Assembly: GCA_028285265.1 (NCBI GenBank)
Contig: JANQPX010000004.1
Coordinates: 108,513 to 172,512, forward strand
Reading direction: 5' to 3'
Source: Geminicoccaceae bacterium
GTDB taxonomy: Bacteria; Pseudomonadota; Alphaproteobacteria; Geminicoccales; Geminicoccaceae
DNA: 64,000 nt
The position numbers and the translations under genes are program-made. Below are positions 55,674 through 64,000 of this stretch, in pieces; within the stretch, counting starts at the first letter, position 1, and every line of letters begins with the position of its first letter. The notes below the pieces were generated by a model that saw only the letters and a list, made by a program, of their open reading frames with translations, did no database searches and was not told the origin of the DNA.

Positions 55674-57866
55674 ATGCCTATCCCATCCTTCGATCTTGCT
55701 ATCCTCGCCGACTGGCGACGCGCAGATGCAGTTTCTTGGTACCAGCGAAACCTTATAGAAGCAGCTCTTAGAGCTGGTTATCGCGTTGCCGTGCTTCAGG
55801 TCAATTGTGACGATGGCGCCGTAAAATTGGGTTTTCGTCCTTGGCTGCGCGCAATGATCGACCAGCGCAGGCTCACGCTGCTTGATCCGATGGCAAACAT
55901 TATGAGCGGCCTCAGCATCACTGTAGATTGTGCAGGCATTGAGCGTCCGCTCGACAGGCCAATTCGTCTTCGAAGCAGTCTCAATCTGGTTATTTGCACA
56001 AGTCGACCAGTGACCGCGACGATGGAAAGGAAACCCAACGCGTTCGATGAACAGCTGGTGGCTCAGTTTCGAGGACCTGTTCAGCTGGCGGCCGCGACGG
56101 ATTTGATCGCTGCCGAACTCCTACCAACAGTTTCCGGCAGCACACTTGCCGAAAGGATATGGCGGCCAGCAGTTGATTTGGATGAGCGCGCAGCAAATGG
56201 ATCTAGAAAAAAAGGCAGTCATCCGCTCATCGTTGGCGCACAGATTGAGGCATCTGAAGAATTAGACAGCCGTTTTTTGAGCTGGCGTCACAGGCCTCTG
56301 AAGCTCCGGGGACCGAGGGTAGATCTGCTATCTAGTCGGCATACATGGCCGTCCGCCTGGCAGATTCTCGATTCTGCCAGCGTCTCGACAAACGCATTTT
56401 GTCGTAGTCTCGACGTCTATCTGGAGGGTTTCGACCCTCGGGGTGATGGAGATGCGCTTTGTGCCGGGTCCATTATGACAGCGGCATCTGGTGGTCTGGC
56501 CTTGGTGCCGCCGAGCCTCGAACGCTATCTTGATGGACTGGCAACGTCCTGCGACTCACCTGCACGAACCATCGATACGCTTTGCAGCGACGAAGCTGGT
56601 ATGGACCGCGCTCGATCGAGGACTGCCGAAGCCTTGCGTGAGCGACACGATCTTCGGTGTCATCAGGAGAGGCTGGCCGAACTCATTGGCAAGCCACGAC
56701 ATTCGCAGGTTCAGGTCCTCTCTCGCCCCTTCATGCCCAAGCGACGCGCTTTGTTCTTTTCCACCAATGGCGTTGGTATGGGCCATCTAACCCGTCAGCT
56801 CGCTATCGCCAGGCGACTGAAGTCCTCGATAGAGCCGGTTTTTCTTAGTATGTCTCAGGCTTGTGGCCAGGTGGAAAAGTTCGGATTCTCTGTCGAATAC
56901 ACGCCTTACCACCAGTATTATCAAGGTCACGTTGACCATTGGAACCAACATTTGACCCACCTCTTAAACGAGATGATCGCCTTTTATGATCCATCCGCGT
57001 TGGTGTTTGACGGTAATTATCCCTTTCGTGCTCTTTTGAACGTCAGCAATCAACACCCAGGACGTGCGTTTGTCTGGTGTCGCCGTGGGCTTTGGCAATC
57101 TGGACAGAACCCGAGAGCTTTGGCACGGGCCGAAGCATTCGACATGATCATCGAGCCACTCGATTTGGCAACTGCCTATGATCGAGGGCCCACCAAGGCG
57201 GAACAAAGCGGTGTTCTCTGTATTCCACCCATTCGCCTGCTCAATTCAGCAGAAGTCGAAGATCGCGAGTCCGCTGCTAAGGCACTGGGCCTCGATCCAG
57301 CGAAACCTGCGGTGCTTTTGCAACTCGGCTCACGCAACAATTATGACTTGGGGCCCCTAATCGATCGGTTGTTGCCAGCTTTGCGGTCGATCGACGGCCT
57401 TCAGATCGCGACGGTGCAATGGTTGATCAGTGAAAGAGATCATGGTTGGCCAGATGACGTTCATATCCTAAGTGCCTATCCTATCGGCCAGTATTTTGCC
57501 GCCTTCGATTTCTCGATCGCAACACCGGGCTATAATTCATTTCATGAGCTCGTTAGCCATGCCATGCCGACGATTTTCGTTCCTAATGAAAATGCGACCA
57601 TGGATGACCACGTGGCACGTGCCTTGTTCGCCGAGCGGCAAGGATTCGGATTTAGCCTACGTCGCGCTGAGGTTTATAAGCTTGCTGACGTGATTCACGC
57701 TATCGGCAAATCGGAGGTGCGAATGACCATGCGAGACGCAGCGCGAGGTCATGCATCTCCCAACGGCGCCGGTATTGCGGCGAGGGCCATCGAGGAATTG
57801 ATCTATTCGGCAAGGCGGCTGAATGCTCCTCTGGATGCCGATGTTCATCGTCGACTTCTGGACTGA
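55674..57866 (+). CDS. Large GT-B glycosyltransferase
   Basis: 730 residues. The second half (from about residue 360) is a MurG/UDP-GlcNAc 2-epimerase-like GT-B fold: FFSTNGVGMGHLTRQLAIARRL at its start and the sugar-nucleotide-binding end ATPGYNSFHELVSHAMPTIF. The first half also reads as a Rossmann-like glycosyltransferase domain (DLAILADWRRADAVSWYQRN), so this may be a two-domain enzyme. No signal or membrane helix, so it acts in the cytoplasm. An alternative ATG at 55639 with a better ribosome binding site opens a 39-residue frame that overlaps the start in another phase and could act as a coupled leader. Confidence 0.8.
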   Translation: MPIPSFDLAILADWRRADAVSWYQRNLIEAALRAGYRVAVLQVNCDDGAVKLGFRPWLRAMIDQRRLTLLDPMANIMSGLSITVDCAGIERPLDRPIRLRSSLNLVICTSRPVTATMERKPNAFDEQLVAQFRGPVQLAAATDLIAAELLPTVSGSTLAERIWRPAVDLDERAANGSRKKGSHPLIVGAQIEASEELDSRFLSWRHRPLKLRGPRVDLLSSRHTWPSAWQILDSASVSTNAFCRSLDVYLEGFDPRGDGDALCAGSIMTAASGGLALVPPSLERYLDGLATSCDSPARTIDTLCSDEAGMDRARSRTAEALRERHDLRCHQERLAELIGKPRHSQVQVLSRPFMPKRRALFFSTNGVGMGHLTRQLAIARRLKSSIEPVFLSMSQACGQVEKFGFSVEYTPYHQYYQGHVDHWNQHLTHLLNEMIAFYDPSALVFDGNYPFRALLNVSNQHPGRAFVWCRRGLWQSGQNPRALARAEAFDMIIEPLDLATAYDRGPTKAEQSGVLCIPPIRLLNSAEVEDRESAAKALGLDPAKPAVLLQLGSRNNYDLGPLIDRLLPALRSIDGLQIATVQWLISERDHGWPDDVHILSAYPIGQYFAAFDFSIATPGYNSFHELVSHAMPTIFVPNENATMDDHVARALFAERQGFGFSLRRAEVYKLADVIHAIGKSEVRMTMRDAARGHASPNGAGIAARAIEELIYSARRLNAPLDADVHRRLLD

Positions 57867-57914
57867 GCGGTTCCGCTATCGCGCTTCGAGTTTTACCAAC
57901 GGACTAGGCGCTGA

Positions 57915-58565
57915 CTACGATGCTGCTGTGACTGCGAGCTCTTCCAGCACACCTGTGCTCTTGCAGCGATGGCCGGTCGAGGTCACGGCAGAGCCACCGC
58001 TTTCGAACTCAAGACGCTCAGCCTTGTGGCCAATGCGCTCATTGAGGTCATAAACTTCAGTCACCATGGAAACGATGTAGCGGCTTCTGGGCTCAACCTG
58101 CATGGCCTGGCTGTTGCTCCGTACTACAACATTGGTAAGTACGTCCAAACGAACCCAGCGTTCGATCGAGACCGTATCGCCTTTGGGATCGATCGTTTCG
58201 AAAGCCGTGCTTTCGGATAGATCTACGTTGGTGACGCCACCGTCGGGCAAGAGCCATCCAGCTGTATCGCAGGTAATGAAGCGATCGGCCGGACCAGAAT
58301 AACGAAGGTTGACTAGGCCCCGGTCGCCATCCATCTCGACTCCCATCACCTCTTGTCCCTCAGCTGCCGCCTCCAGGGTCAGTTTTCCAAGTGCCGAGCG
58401 GATACGCTCTTTGGGATCCGGATTTGCTGTCAAAGCAACAGGTTTACTTGTGGTATCAGCCTGCTGAGGGACGGTCTCGCAGGCCGAAAGTGCCAAGAGC
58501 GAAGCCAGGACACCACCTGCCCGGAGGGCAAGGCTGCTGCCGATTACTGGACGGTTTATCATCAT
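57915..58565 (-). CDS. Lipoprotein of unknown function, partner of the caspase gene
   Basis: 216 residues from the ATG at 58565, with GGAAAG upstream. The lipobox is LLALSAC (C29). The mature part is mostly beta with two isolated Cys (ITCDTAGW and GHRCKSTG). No known domain is recognised. It begins 38 bases after the caspase-Sel1 gene ends and is the last gene of that operon, so it may tether or regulate the caspase protein at the membrane. Confidence 0.7.
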   Translation of the reverse strand: MMINRPVIGSSLALRAGGVLASLLALSACETVPQQADTTSKPVALTANPDPKERIRSALGKLTLEAAAEGQEVMGVEMDGDRGLVNLRYSGPADRFITCDTAGWLLPDGGVTNVDLSESTAFETIDPKGDTVSIERWVRLDVLTNVVVRSNSQAMQVEPRSRYIVSMVTEVYDLNERIGHKAERLEFESGGSAVTSTGHRCKSTGVLEELAVTAAS

Positions 58566-58602
58566 GGCTTTGTCTTTCCAGGAAGGGGTTGACCGGGTTG
58601 GG

Positions 58603-61506
58603 TCACGAGGACTTGTCCACTGCCTTTTTTGCCATGTGGGCAAGGAGATTTGGTGTGATTTCAGGATGACTCGAGGTCAACTGAGAATCGACGACAAAGC
58701 GGTCAATCGCTGCCTTAGTCTCCGGTCCAAATTGGCCGTCGACCACGCTGATCGCATAGCCGGCTTCCTTGAGAAGATATTGGGCGCCCTTGACCCTTGC
58801 ACTGGGCGGCAGCTCCGAAAGTCGTTTGCTGACAAGCGCTTCAAGCTCTGTGTCGCCGTTTGCATTCGATAATGCGCTTGCATACCAAGCCACGGCCTGT
58901 TCGATCGATTTGTCAACGCCTTTGCCGCTTTCAAATAGACGGGCGAGATCTCTTGCTGACCAAGCAACCCCTCCTTCGGCGGCACGCTGGTGCCATCTTG
59001 CAGCAGCGGCGAGATCATGGGCCAGCTGCTCGCCTCCGGCTAGCAGCTTGGCGGCATCGCGCGCCGCCCAGGGATTAGTCTCCGCTGCTTCGAGAAAGAG
59101 CGCGAGTGCCCCTGGCTCATCGAGAGGCCCCCCTTGACCGCTCGCCTTCATCTTAGCGAGATCCCGGGCTGCAGCACCCTCTCCGTTGGCAATTGCCTCC
59201 TCGAACAGCTGTCTAGCGCGCGTGTGGTCCTGATCGACACCTTTGCCGTCACGATAGAGTCGAGCAAGGCGGAATTTGCCTTCAGGATCATTCAGGTCAG
59301 CCGCACGTCGATAGAGTTGCCATGCCCCGAGAAGATCTATCTCGCCGATCATGCCACGCTCGCTGATCACGCCGAGGCGGGTCATTGCGTTGGGCACACC
59401 CTGGCCGGCAACGGTACGATACCAGCGTTCGGCTTCGCCAAGATTGCTTTGAACACCAAGGCCTTGCTCATAAATCTTGGCGAGTCGATACTGTGCCGTC
59501 AGCTCGCCGCTTCTCGCTGCGCGCGTATACCAGCGCACTGCCTCGCCGATGTCATTTTGGACACCTTTGCCTGTCTCATACATCTCGCCAAGATTATACA
59601 TGGCCCAGTCGTTACCGCGGGACGCGGCTTCCAGATACCAACGCAGCGCTTCGCTATAGCTTTGAGGGACGCCGGCACCCTCGCGATACATCGCTGCAAG
59701 TGCGGTCCCCGCTGCCGATTCTTCGCGTGCCCACGCGTCCTCGAAATAGCGTCTTGCGCGTTCGAGATCTCTCTCAACGCCCTGACCAGCCCAATTCATC
59801 AGGCCAAGAACGACTAAAGCGCGATTGTGACCAAGTTCGATTGCGCGGAGGTTTTCTGCGACGGCCTCTTCATAGCGACCGGCAAGCCGATATGCACGGG
59901 CAAGTTCTGCCGCAAACCGTCCATTGTTCGGATAGTCGGCAACAGCTAGTTCGCAGACGTCGATCGCTTGATCTGCACGCATCGACAAGATGAACTCGCG
60001 TGTTCCAGCGGTCACCCGATGACCATCCTCAGGCATGCCAGCAAGCATGTCACAGGCGTGGATCCACGCCTCGAGCCCGATTTCATAGCCGTGGCGTTCG
60101 CCCTCCTTGTCCAGGACGGAAAAGCCGATAGCTTCTTTGCCACCATGAGTTCCGAGAGTCGGCCGGAAGCGTGCGCTCAAGAAGGCTCGGCCATCGATAA
60201 CGTCTCGGGCTTCAATCGGGTCGCCGTTTTCAAGGATGAGTTGGCCAAAATTGGGTGCATCCTCTAGCTGAACCCAGAATTGACCCTGATGATGTTGATC
60301 GAGTGGCGGCAAGTGAAGCGGAGTTGGCTCAACGCCGACGGGGGCCGAAGTTTGCCAACTCGTTTCTCGATGGATGTCTTCAGCGGAAGATGCCTCAACT
60401 TCTGATGTAACAGGATCAGGAGCCTTGCTTTTGTCCTTGAGCGAATCAAGGCGTGACATCACAGAGGCACGAAATTTTCCGTCTGGAAACACATTGAGGT
60501 AGGTCGAAAGCGCCCTTGGTCTTTCGTGGTGCTGGATTGAGTACCAAAAAGAACGGTCAAGAACCTGACGAGGAGGAAGGACACCAAGAGTATTGGTGGC
60601 AACTTGCATGCCGGTCACAGCATCGGTGGCCTTGGTGATATCAGGGCGGAAGTAGAACTCCTGCTCTAGGGTGCTGGAGGTCCAAGGGATCTGGTAGCCG
60701 TCCGTGTTCTCGCGAACCGCGCCGCGGACCTTCCTGAATAGCATACCAATTTCGAGTCCAGGCTCATCCAGATGGTCAAGCAGAGCCTGAGTGTAAGGGC
60801 TATGATCTGCTTCGCCATCGAGCGCCACCTCACCGGGTGCCGTGGCATAAGCGACGAGCGTCTCTGTTCGGCCACTGGCACTCATTTCAGCAAGGCCACC
60901 AGAGGGTTGGGGAGGGGGGGCAGCCTCAGCCGGGTTGCTCTCGGCATCTACACTCGCACCGCGTCCGGCATTCGGACTCAGCGAAAAACCTGGACCACGG
61001 TCAAAGGGATTGTTTCGACAGGCATCCAGGATGACGACACTAAATTTGGCGCCAGACTGCTCCATCGTTTGGAGTACCGTCCGCGCGGCAATGCCAGCGC
61101 CGACAATTTGTGACTCCGATTGGACCGGCGTGGCTACCGGAATGAGGTAATTGACATTTTCAACGGCAACGCCGTGACCCGCATAGTAGAAAACGGCCTC
61201 GGCGCCGGGACGGAGACGATTAGCGAAGGTAGCAATGCCGTTGATCATTTGTTCACGGTCGGCATCGATCAGTTCGATCACTTCGAACCCGGCGTTCCAA
61301 AGCGCTTCGGCCAAAGCCGCTGCATCCTTGGGTGGATTGGGCAATACGTCCAGTGTTTCATACTGACCATTGCCAATCACCAACGCCACACGGTTGACGG
61401 GGCGAAGTTCCTGCGCTTCTGCTGGAACGGCAGCAAGAATGCTGGCCGCTAGCGCCAATGGAGCCCAAAACCGCCAAATGTCAGTCTGCGACTTCTTTTT
61501 GGGCAT
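58603..61506 (-). CDS. Exported caspase-Sel1-peptidoglycan-binding protein
   Basis: 967 residues from the ATG at 61506 (GGGGGTAG upstream). A signal peptide (LALAASILAAVPAEA) comes first. The caspase p20 domain (about 38-300) keeps both catalytic residues, H111 in YYAGHG and C163 in LDACRNNPF, with the specificity segment YATAPGEVALDG. After a linker, about nine Sel1 repeats (roughly 555-870, e.g. AMYNLGEMYETGKGV) form a solenoid. The final 60 residues look like a peptidoglycan-binding domain (LLKEAGYAISVVDGQFGPET). Family knowledge: bacterial caspase homologues cleave after basic residues and occur in cell-death or signalling modules. Export, and wall binding at the C terminus, would place this protease in the periplasm. 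Confidence 0.88.
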   Translation of the reverse strand: MPKKKSQTDIWRFWAPLALAASILAAVPAEAQELRPVNRVALVIGNGQYETLDVLPNPPKDAAALAEALWNAGFEVIELIDADREQMINGIATFANRLRPGAEAVFYYAGHGVAVENVNYLIPVATPVQSESQIVGAGIAARTVLQTMEQSGAKFSVVILDACRNNPFDRGPGFSLSPNAGRGASVDAESNPAEAAPPPQPSGGLAEMSASGRTETLVAYATAPGEVALDGEADHSPYTQALLDHLDEPGLEIGMLFRKVRGAVRENTDGYQIPWTSSTLEQEFYFRPDITKATDAVTGMQVATNTLGVLPPRQVLDRSFWYSIQHHERPRALSTYLNVFPDGKFRASVMSRLDSLKDKSKAPDPVTSEVEASSAEDIHRETSWQTSAPVGVEPTPLHLPPLDQHHQGQFWVQLEDAPNFGQLILENGDPIEARDVIDGRAFLSARFRPTLGTHGGKEAIGFSVLDKEGERHGYEIGLEAWIHACDMLAGMPEDGHRVTAGTREFILSMRADQAIDVCELAVADYPNNGRFAAELARAYRLAGRYEEAVAENLRAIELGHNRALVVLGLMNWAGQGVERDLERARRYFEDAWAREESAAGTALAAMYREGAGVPQSYSEALRWYLEAASRGNDWAMYNLGEMYETGKGVQNDIGEAVRWYTRAARSGELTAQYRLAKIYEQGLGVQSNLGEAERWYRTVAGQGVPNAMTRLGVISERGMIGEIDLLGAWQLYRRAADLNDPEGKFRLARLYRDGKGVDQDHTRARQLFEEAIANGEGAAARDLAKMKASGQGGPLDEPGALALFLEAAETNPWAARDAAKLLAGGEQLAHDLAAAARWHQRAAEGGVAWSARDLARLFESGKGVDKSIEQAVAWYASALSNANGDTELEALVSKRLSELPPSARVKGAQYLLKEAGYAISVVDGQFGPETKAAIDRFVVDSQLTSSHPEITPNLLAHMAKKAVDKSS

Positions 61507-61570
61507 GATGCTACCCCCGCTGGAAGCCATAATCGCCTAGCCTCGCAGTACTGTTGCTAGATCGATGGTC

Positions 61571-62050
61571 TCAGTATGGATCTAACTGGCTCGCGACCGT
61601 CCGCCGATTGTACGTCCGTTCTGTCGACGCCGGTGCTGTCGTGCTTGGCGTAACAGAGGGTTTCGCTGCAAGCGTAGGCTGACTAGAGGGCTGCTGCGAA
61701 TCTGGCTCTGATGTTGCGGTCAATGTTGGCTCGACAGGTGCCGGCATCAGTCCCTCAATGACCAGTTGTTGGTCGAACGCTGGCTCAAATAGAGGGCGTT
61801 CCTGCTTGACCAGTGTACTCACGAGATCACGGAATGCCTCATCAGTCAGCTGACCTTCGGGAAATCGGCGAAGGAAATCGCGGTAGGCAGCTTCCGTGTT
61901 TTTGGCTCGTGCTTGCTCAAAAGCCTGAAGTTCTGACTTGAATCGGTCATAGTCAGAGTCTGACACATTCTGGGCAAGTCCACCCTTCGAAAACATGCCG
62001 AGGATCATGGCAACGATTAACGTCCACCAGCGAGTTACTGACTTCGCCAT
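61571..62050 (-). CDS. Exported hypothetical protein, first gene of the caspase operon
   Basis: 159 residues: signal peptide (LIVAMILGMFSKGGLA), a helical part resembling a single TPR-like unit (AFEQARAKNTEAAYRDFLRRFP), and a C-terminal tail rich in Pro, Thr and Ser that ends NRRTVASQLDPY. The tail is probably disordered. It is 64 bases upstream of the caspase gene. It could be a substrate or chaperone of the caspase, but nothing in it proves that. Confidence 0.65.
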   Translation of the reverse strand: MAKSVTRWWTLIVAMILGMFSKGGLAQNVSDSDYDRFKSELQAFEQARAKNTEAAYRDFLRRFPEGQLTDEAFRDLVSTLVKQERPLFEPAFDQQLVIEGLMPAPVEPTLTATSEPDSQQPSSQPTLAAKPSVTPSTTAPASTERTYNRRTVASQLDPY

Positions 62051-62197
62051 CGTTTACTCCCAAAGCTGGTTCTCTTGTTGATGATTTCGGGATAGGTATA
62101 AGCCACCTTGGACAAAACGCCACTAATAGATCACGAGAAGGCACACAACGGGAGCTAAATCTCTCAAAATTCAAGTTTTCGGTGGAAATCTTCGGCC

Positions 62198-63358
62198 ATG
62201 CATCAACTTATTTTCTATCCTGACTATCGGCGTGCCAATCCGTATCAGTCCCTTCTTTATCAGCATGTTGATGCTGCCTTCGCCGTTTCTCCAGGGTCAA
62301 TCGACGAAGCGCGGGCGCAATTGTCGCTTCAGGGACGACGAGAGCGCGAGGTCATTTTTCACTTGCACTGGGAGGATGCACCGCTTCGCGCAATCAAGGA
62401 CGTACAGGAAGCAGAAAGGGCAGCGCGCCGCTTCGCAACTGAACTTGATCGTTTCGTGAATGCTGGTGGTCGACTGGTCTGGACCAAGCACAATTTAAAG
62501 CCGCACGACTTCATCCACGCCGATCTGGCGGAGGAGATTAGCACCCTTGTCGCTCAATATGCTGAGGCAATCATCGTGCATTCGCCTGCGGCTATCGGAG
62601 CTGTTGCCGATCATTATCGTCTCGATCGGCGTCGCTTTGGACTGCAGCTTCATGGGAATTATCGAGGACACTATCCGACAGTTTCACGCGACGTGGCGCG
62701 CAAGGCTCTAGGCATTGCCTCCGATAGCCGTTGCATTTTGCTGTTTGGCCGGCTCACTCGCTATAAGGGTGGCGATCTTCTGATTCAGGCGTTGAACGAT
62801 CTATCGGAGACCTCACTGCATCTCCTGGTGGTCGGCAAGCAGCCATTCGATAGGCTGGAGATTCCGGCGGGATTGCGCGATCGCAGCACGGTCATCGACC
62901 GATTTGTCGATGACCAGGAAGTAGCCCAAGCATTCGCTGCAGCCGACGGTGTCGCATTGCCCTATCGGGAAATTCTAACATCGGGAACACTATTTCTCGC
63001 GCTTGGCGCAGAGCGGCCCGTTATTCTGCCACGGTTGCCGACGTTGCTGGAGGCCGCTCAAGAGGAAATGGCATTTAGCTATCAGCCCGGCCAGAAGGAG
63101 AGCTTGTGTCAGGCTCTCAAGGCTTTCGCTGACGCTGATCCGGGAGATCTCTCGATGATGGGTGAGCGGGGCGCAGCGTATGCGATCGACCATGACTGGC
63201 ATCTGGCAGGGCGTCAGCTTAGCGATATTCTCCATGGGATCTTGACTAGGCGCCCAATGGCTTCTTTTGGCCGGATTGATCCAGCTGAGGAGCAAAGGCA
63301 GCAGGAACCTGACTACTTGAAGCCATTGACGCGACCTTTGCTCGACGCTGCGGAGTGA
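62198..63358 (+). CDS. GT-B glycosyltransferase (family 4-like)
   Basis: 386 residues. The N-terminal half has HLHWEDAPLRAIKD and TKHNLKPHDF, as in exopolysaccharide beta-mannosyl- and glucosyltransferases. The C-terminal half has the donor-site pattern LLFGRLTRYKGGDLLIQAL and YREILTSGTLFLALG, in the place of the usual EX7E motif. Cytoplasmic, with no membrane helix. It is divergent from the caspase operon and four bases ahead of the next gene. Confidence 0.85.
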   Translation: MHQLIFYPDYRRANPYQSLLYQHVDAAFAVSPGSIDEARAQLSLQGRREREVIFHLHWEDAPLRAIKDVQEAERAARRFATELDRFVNAGGRLVWTKHNLKPHDFIHADLAEEISTLVAQYAEAIIVHSPAAIGAVADHYRLDRRRFGLQLHGNYRGHYPTVSRDVARKALGIASDSRCILLFGRLTRYKGGDLLIQALNDLSETSLHLLVVGKQPFDRLEIPAGLRDRSTVIDRFVDDQEVAQAFAAADGVALPYREILTSGTLFLALGAERPVILPRLPTLLEAAQEEMAFSYQPGQKESLCQALKAFADADPGDLSMMGERGAAYAIDHDWHLAGRQLSDILHGILTRRPMASFGRIDPAEEQRQQEPDYLKPLTRPLLDAAE

Positions 63359-63362
63359 GCAG

Positions 63363-63881
63363 ATGACAGATCATGTGCGTCGCGGCTGGCCGTGGCGGCG
63401 TCAGGTCGATGAGCAGAAGGGAGGGGAATCCTCAGCTGCGGCCGAAACTCCTTCGGCATTGCCATTGCCTGAAGCAATTCTGGACGAGAGCGCTCTGCGG
63501 ACGCGATACAAGATTACCGACACGCCAACTTTCATGTTTATCAGCCTATTTGGCATGGCCAGTGAGGCGATTACCAAGCGTGCCGAACTTGTTGATGAGG
63601 AACTGGCATCAAAGAGTCTGATCCCGGTCTATCTCGTTGATGAGCCGAATTTCTTGCCATTTCGAGCCGAACAGCGGCTCTTTGAACATCTACCATCCCG
63701 TTGGCGGGCGGAGCAGCGTTGCGCTGGCCTAGATTGGCCTTTCTACCTGCGTCGGCGATATCTTCTCCTACAGGCTAAGTGGCAGCCCATCGGCAGGATC
63801 GATTTTGGTGAGGTTCCCGATTGGCTGCCGGAAGATCGGCAGGTTATCCCGGACGGAGATGCAACAACGCCCCGGCGTTAA
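63363..63881 (+). CDS. Hypothetical protein paired with the glycosyltransferase
   Basis: 172 residues, starting four bases after the glycosyltransferase stop and followed by a strong terminator, so the two are a bicistronic unit. It has no signal peptide. The N-terminal 40 residues are polar; the rest is a compact alpha/beta region (TPTFMFISLFGMASEAIT ... PVYLVDEPNFLPFRAEQRLFEHLP). No family recognised; likely works with the enzyme upstream. Confidence 0.65.
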   Translation: MTDHVRRGWPWRRQVDEQKGGESSAAAETPSALPLPEAILDESALRTRYKITDTPTFMFISLFGMASEAITKRAELVDEELASKSLIPVYLVDEPNFLPFRAEQRLFEHLPSRWRAEQRCAGLDWPFYLRRRYLLLQAKWQPIGRIDFGEVPDWLPEDRQVIPDGDATTPRR

Positions 63882-63894
63882 GCCGGGGCGTTTT
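63866..63894 (+). terminator. Rho-independent terminator
   Basis: A perfect eleven-base GC-rich stem (AACGCCCCGGC / GCCGGGGCGTT) with a five-base loop is followed by TT, C, A and TT. It overlaps the stop codon of the preceding gene. Confidence 0.85.
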
Positions 63895-63924
63895 CATTAG
63901 TGTCGCTCGTTGGTTTGTCAGGTC

Positions 63925-64000
63925 TTAGTAGTCCTGGCAGGGAGCGAACTCGCCGATCGAACCGATGGCTTGGCAAGCGACGGCATGGTCACCATCAGCG
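63925..64000 (-). CDS. C-terminal end of a gene running out of the window
   Basis: On the minus strand the final 24 codons of a gene are visible, ending ACQAIGSIGEFAPCQDY and a TAA at 63925-63927. Two Cys close to the end suggest an exported protein. The rest lies outside the window, so nothing more can be said. Confidence 0.5.
   Translation of the reverse strand, partial: ADGDHAVACQAIGSIGEFAPCQDY

Noticed and set aside
58603..61506. The caspase gene as part of a type III-E CRISPR (Craspase-like) or other known antiphage module
   Set aside because: There is no CRISPR array, no Cas gene and no CHAT-TPR arrangement; the protein is exported, whereas those modules are cytoplasmic.
62198..63358. 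Classical EX7E retaining glycosyltransferase family 4 assignment
   Set aside because: The usual EX7E pattern is not clearly present at the donor site, so I keep the broader GT-B label.

Overview
The window looks like the chromosome of an alphaproteobacterium. The evidence is a conserved alaC-hom-glpX-recJ gene run, an imuA-imuB-dnaE2 mutagenesis cassette behind a GAAC-N7-GAAC SOS box (the alphaproteobacterial LexA site), lipA next to a COQ10/RatA-type gene, and hydantoinase and TRAP clusters. I cannot place it to order. No CRISPR array or rRNA is present; one tRNA (Glu, TTC) is.

Layout. 1-6200: core metabolism on the + strand (end of an OmpA-like gene, alaC, hom, glpX, recJ), then tRNA-Glu. 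6158-20650: an accessory island that starts inside tRNA-Glu with a dead large serine recombinase. It carries a seven-gene chaperone-usher pilus operon (two chaperones, four subunit-type proteins, one usher) of very uneven base composition, a wrecked type IIG restriction-methylase, a small helix-turn-helix gene, a degenerate IS630 element and a broken TIR-domain gene. The last 11 bases of the tRNA end (gggataccatt) recur at 20613, just before ilvA, and may mark the far end of the island. 20666-48593: core and catabolic genes: ilvA; a TRAP / crotonase / CoA-transferase / GNAT operon; lipA and a COQ10 homologue; dgoK-dgoA; imuA-imuB-dnaE2; a DUF2177 protein; a GH36 alpha-galactosidase; hyuA-hyuB; a gene very close to mycobacterial F420-dependent glucose-6-phosphate dehydrogenase; queA-tgt.

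48590-63881 is the least ordinary part. Nearly all of it encodes exported, membrane or surface-directed proteins of unknown or unusual type. A four-gene minus-strand operon encodes a soluble protein with a sigma-factor-like acidic linker, a protein with a perfect EF-hand loop, a membrane-anchored protein whose cytoplasmic part resembles the Lon (S16) Ser-Lys protease domain, and an exported protein. It is followed by an OmpA-family protein, a small exported protein plus a CsgG/HfaB-like lipoprotein that also has peptidoglycan-binding and DUF4384 domains, and a GT-B glycosyltransferase. Next comes a second minus-strand operon (exported protein, exported caspase-Sel1-peptidoglycan-binding protein with an intact His-Cys dyad, lipoprotein), and finally another glycosyltransferase with a small partner gene. 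I infer an envelope-associated system that joins a CsgG-type pore, peptidoglycan anchors, glycan synthesis and two protease-like proteins. Its function is not established by the sequence, and surface attachment (holdfast-like) or envelope stress signalling are the readings I favour.
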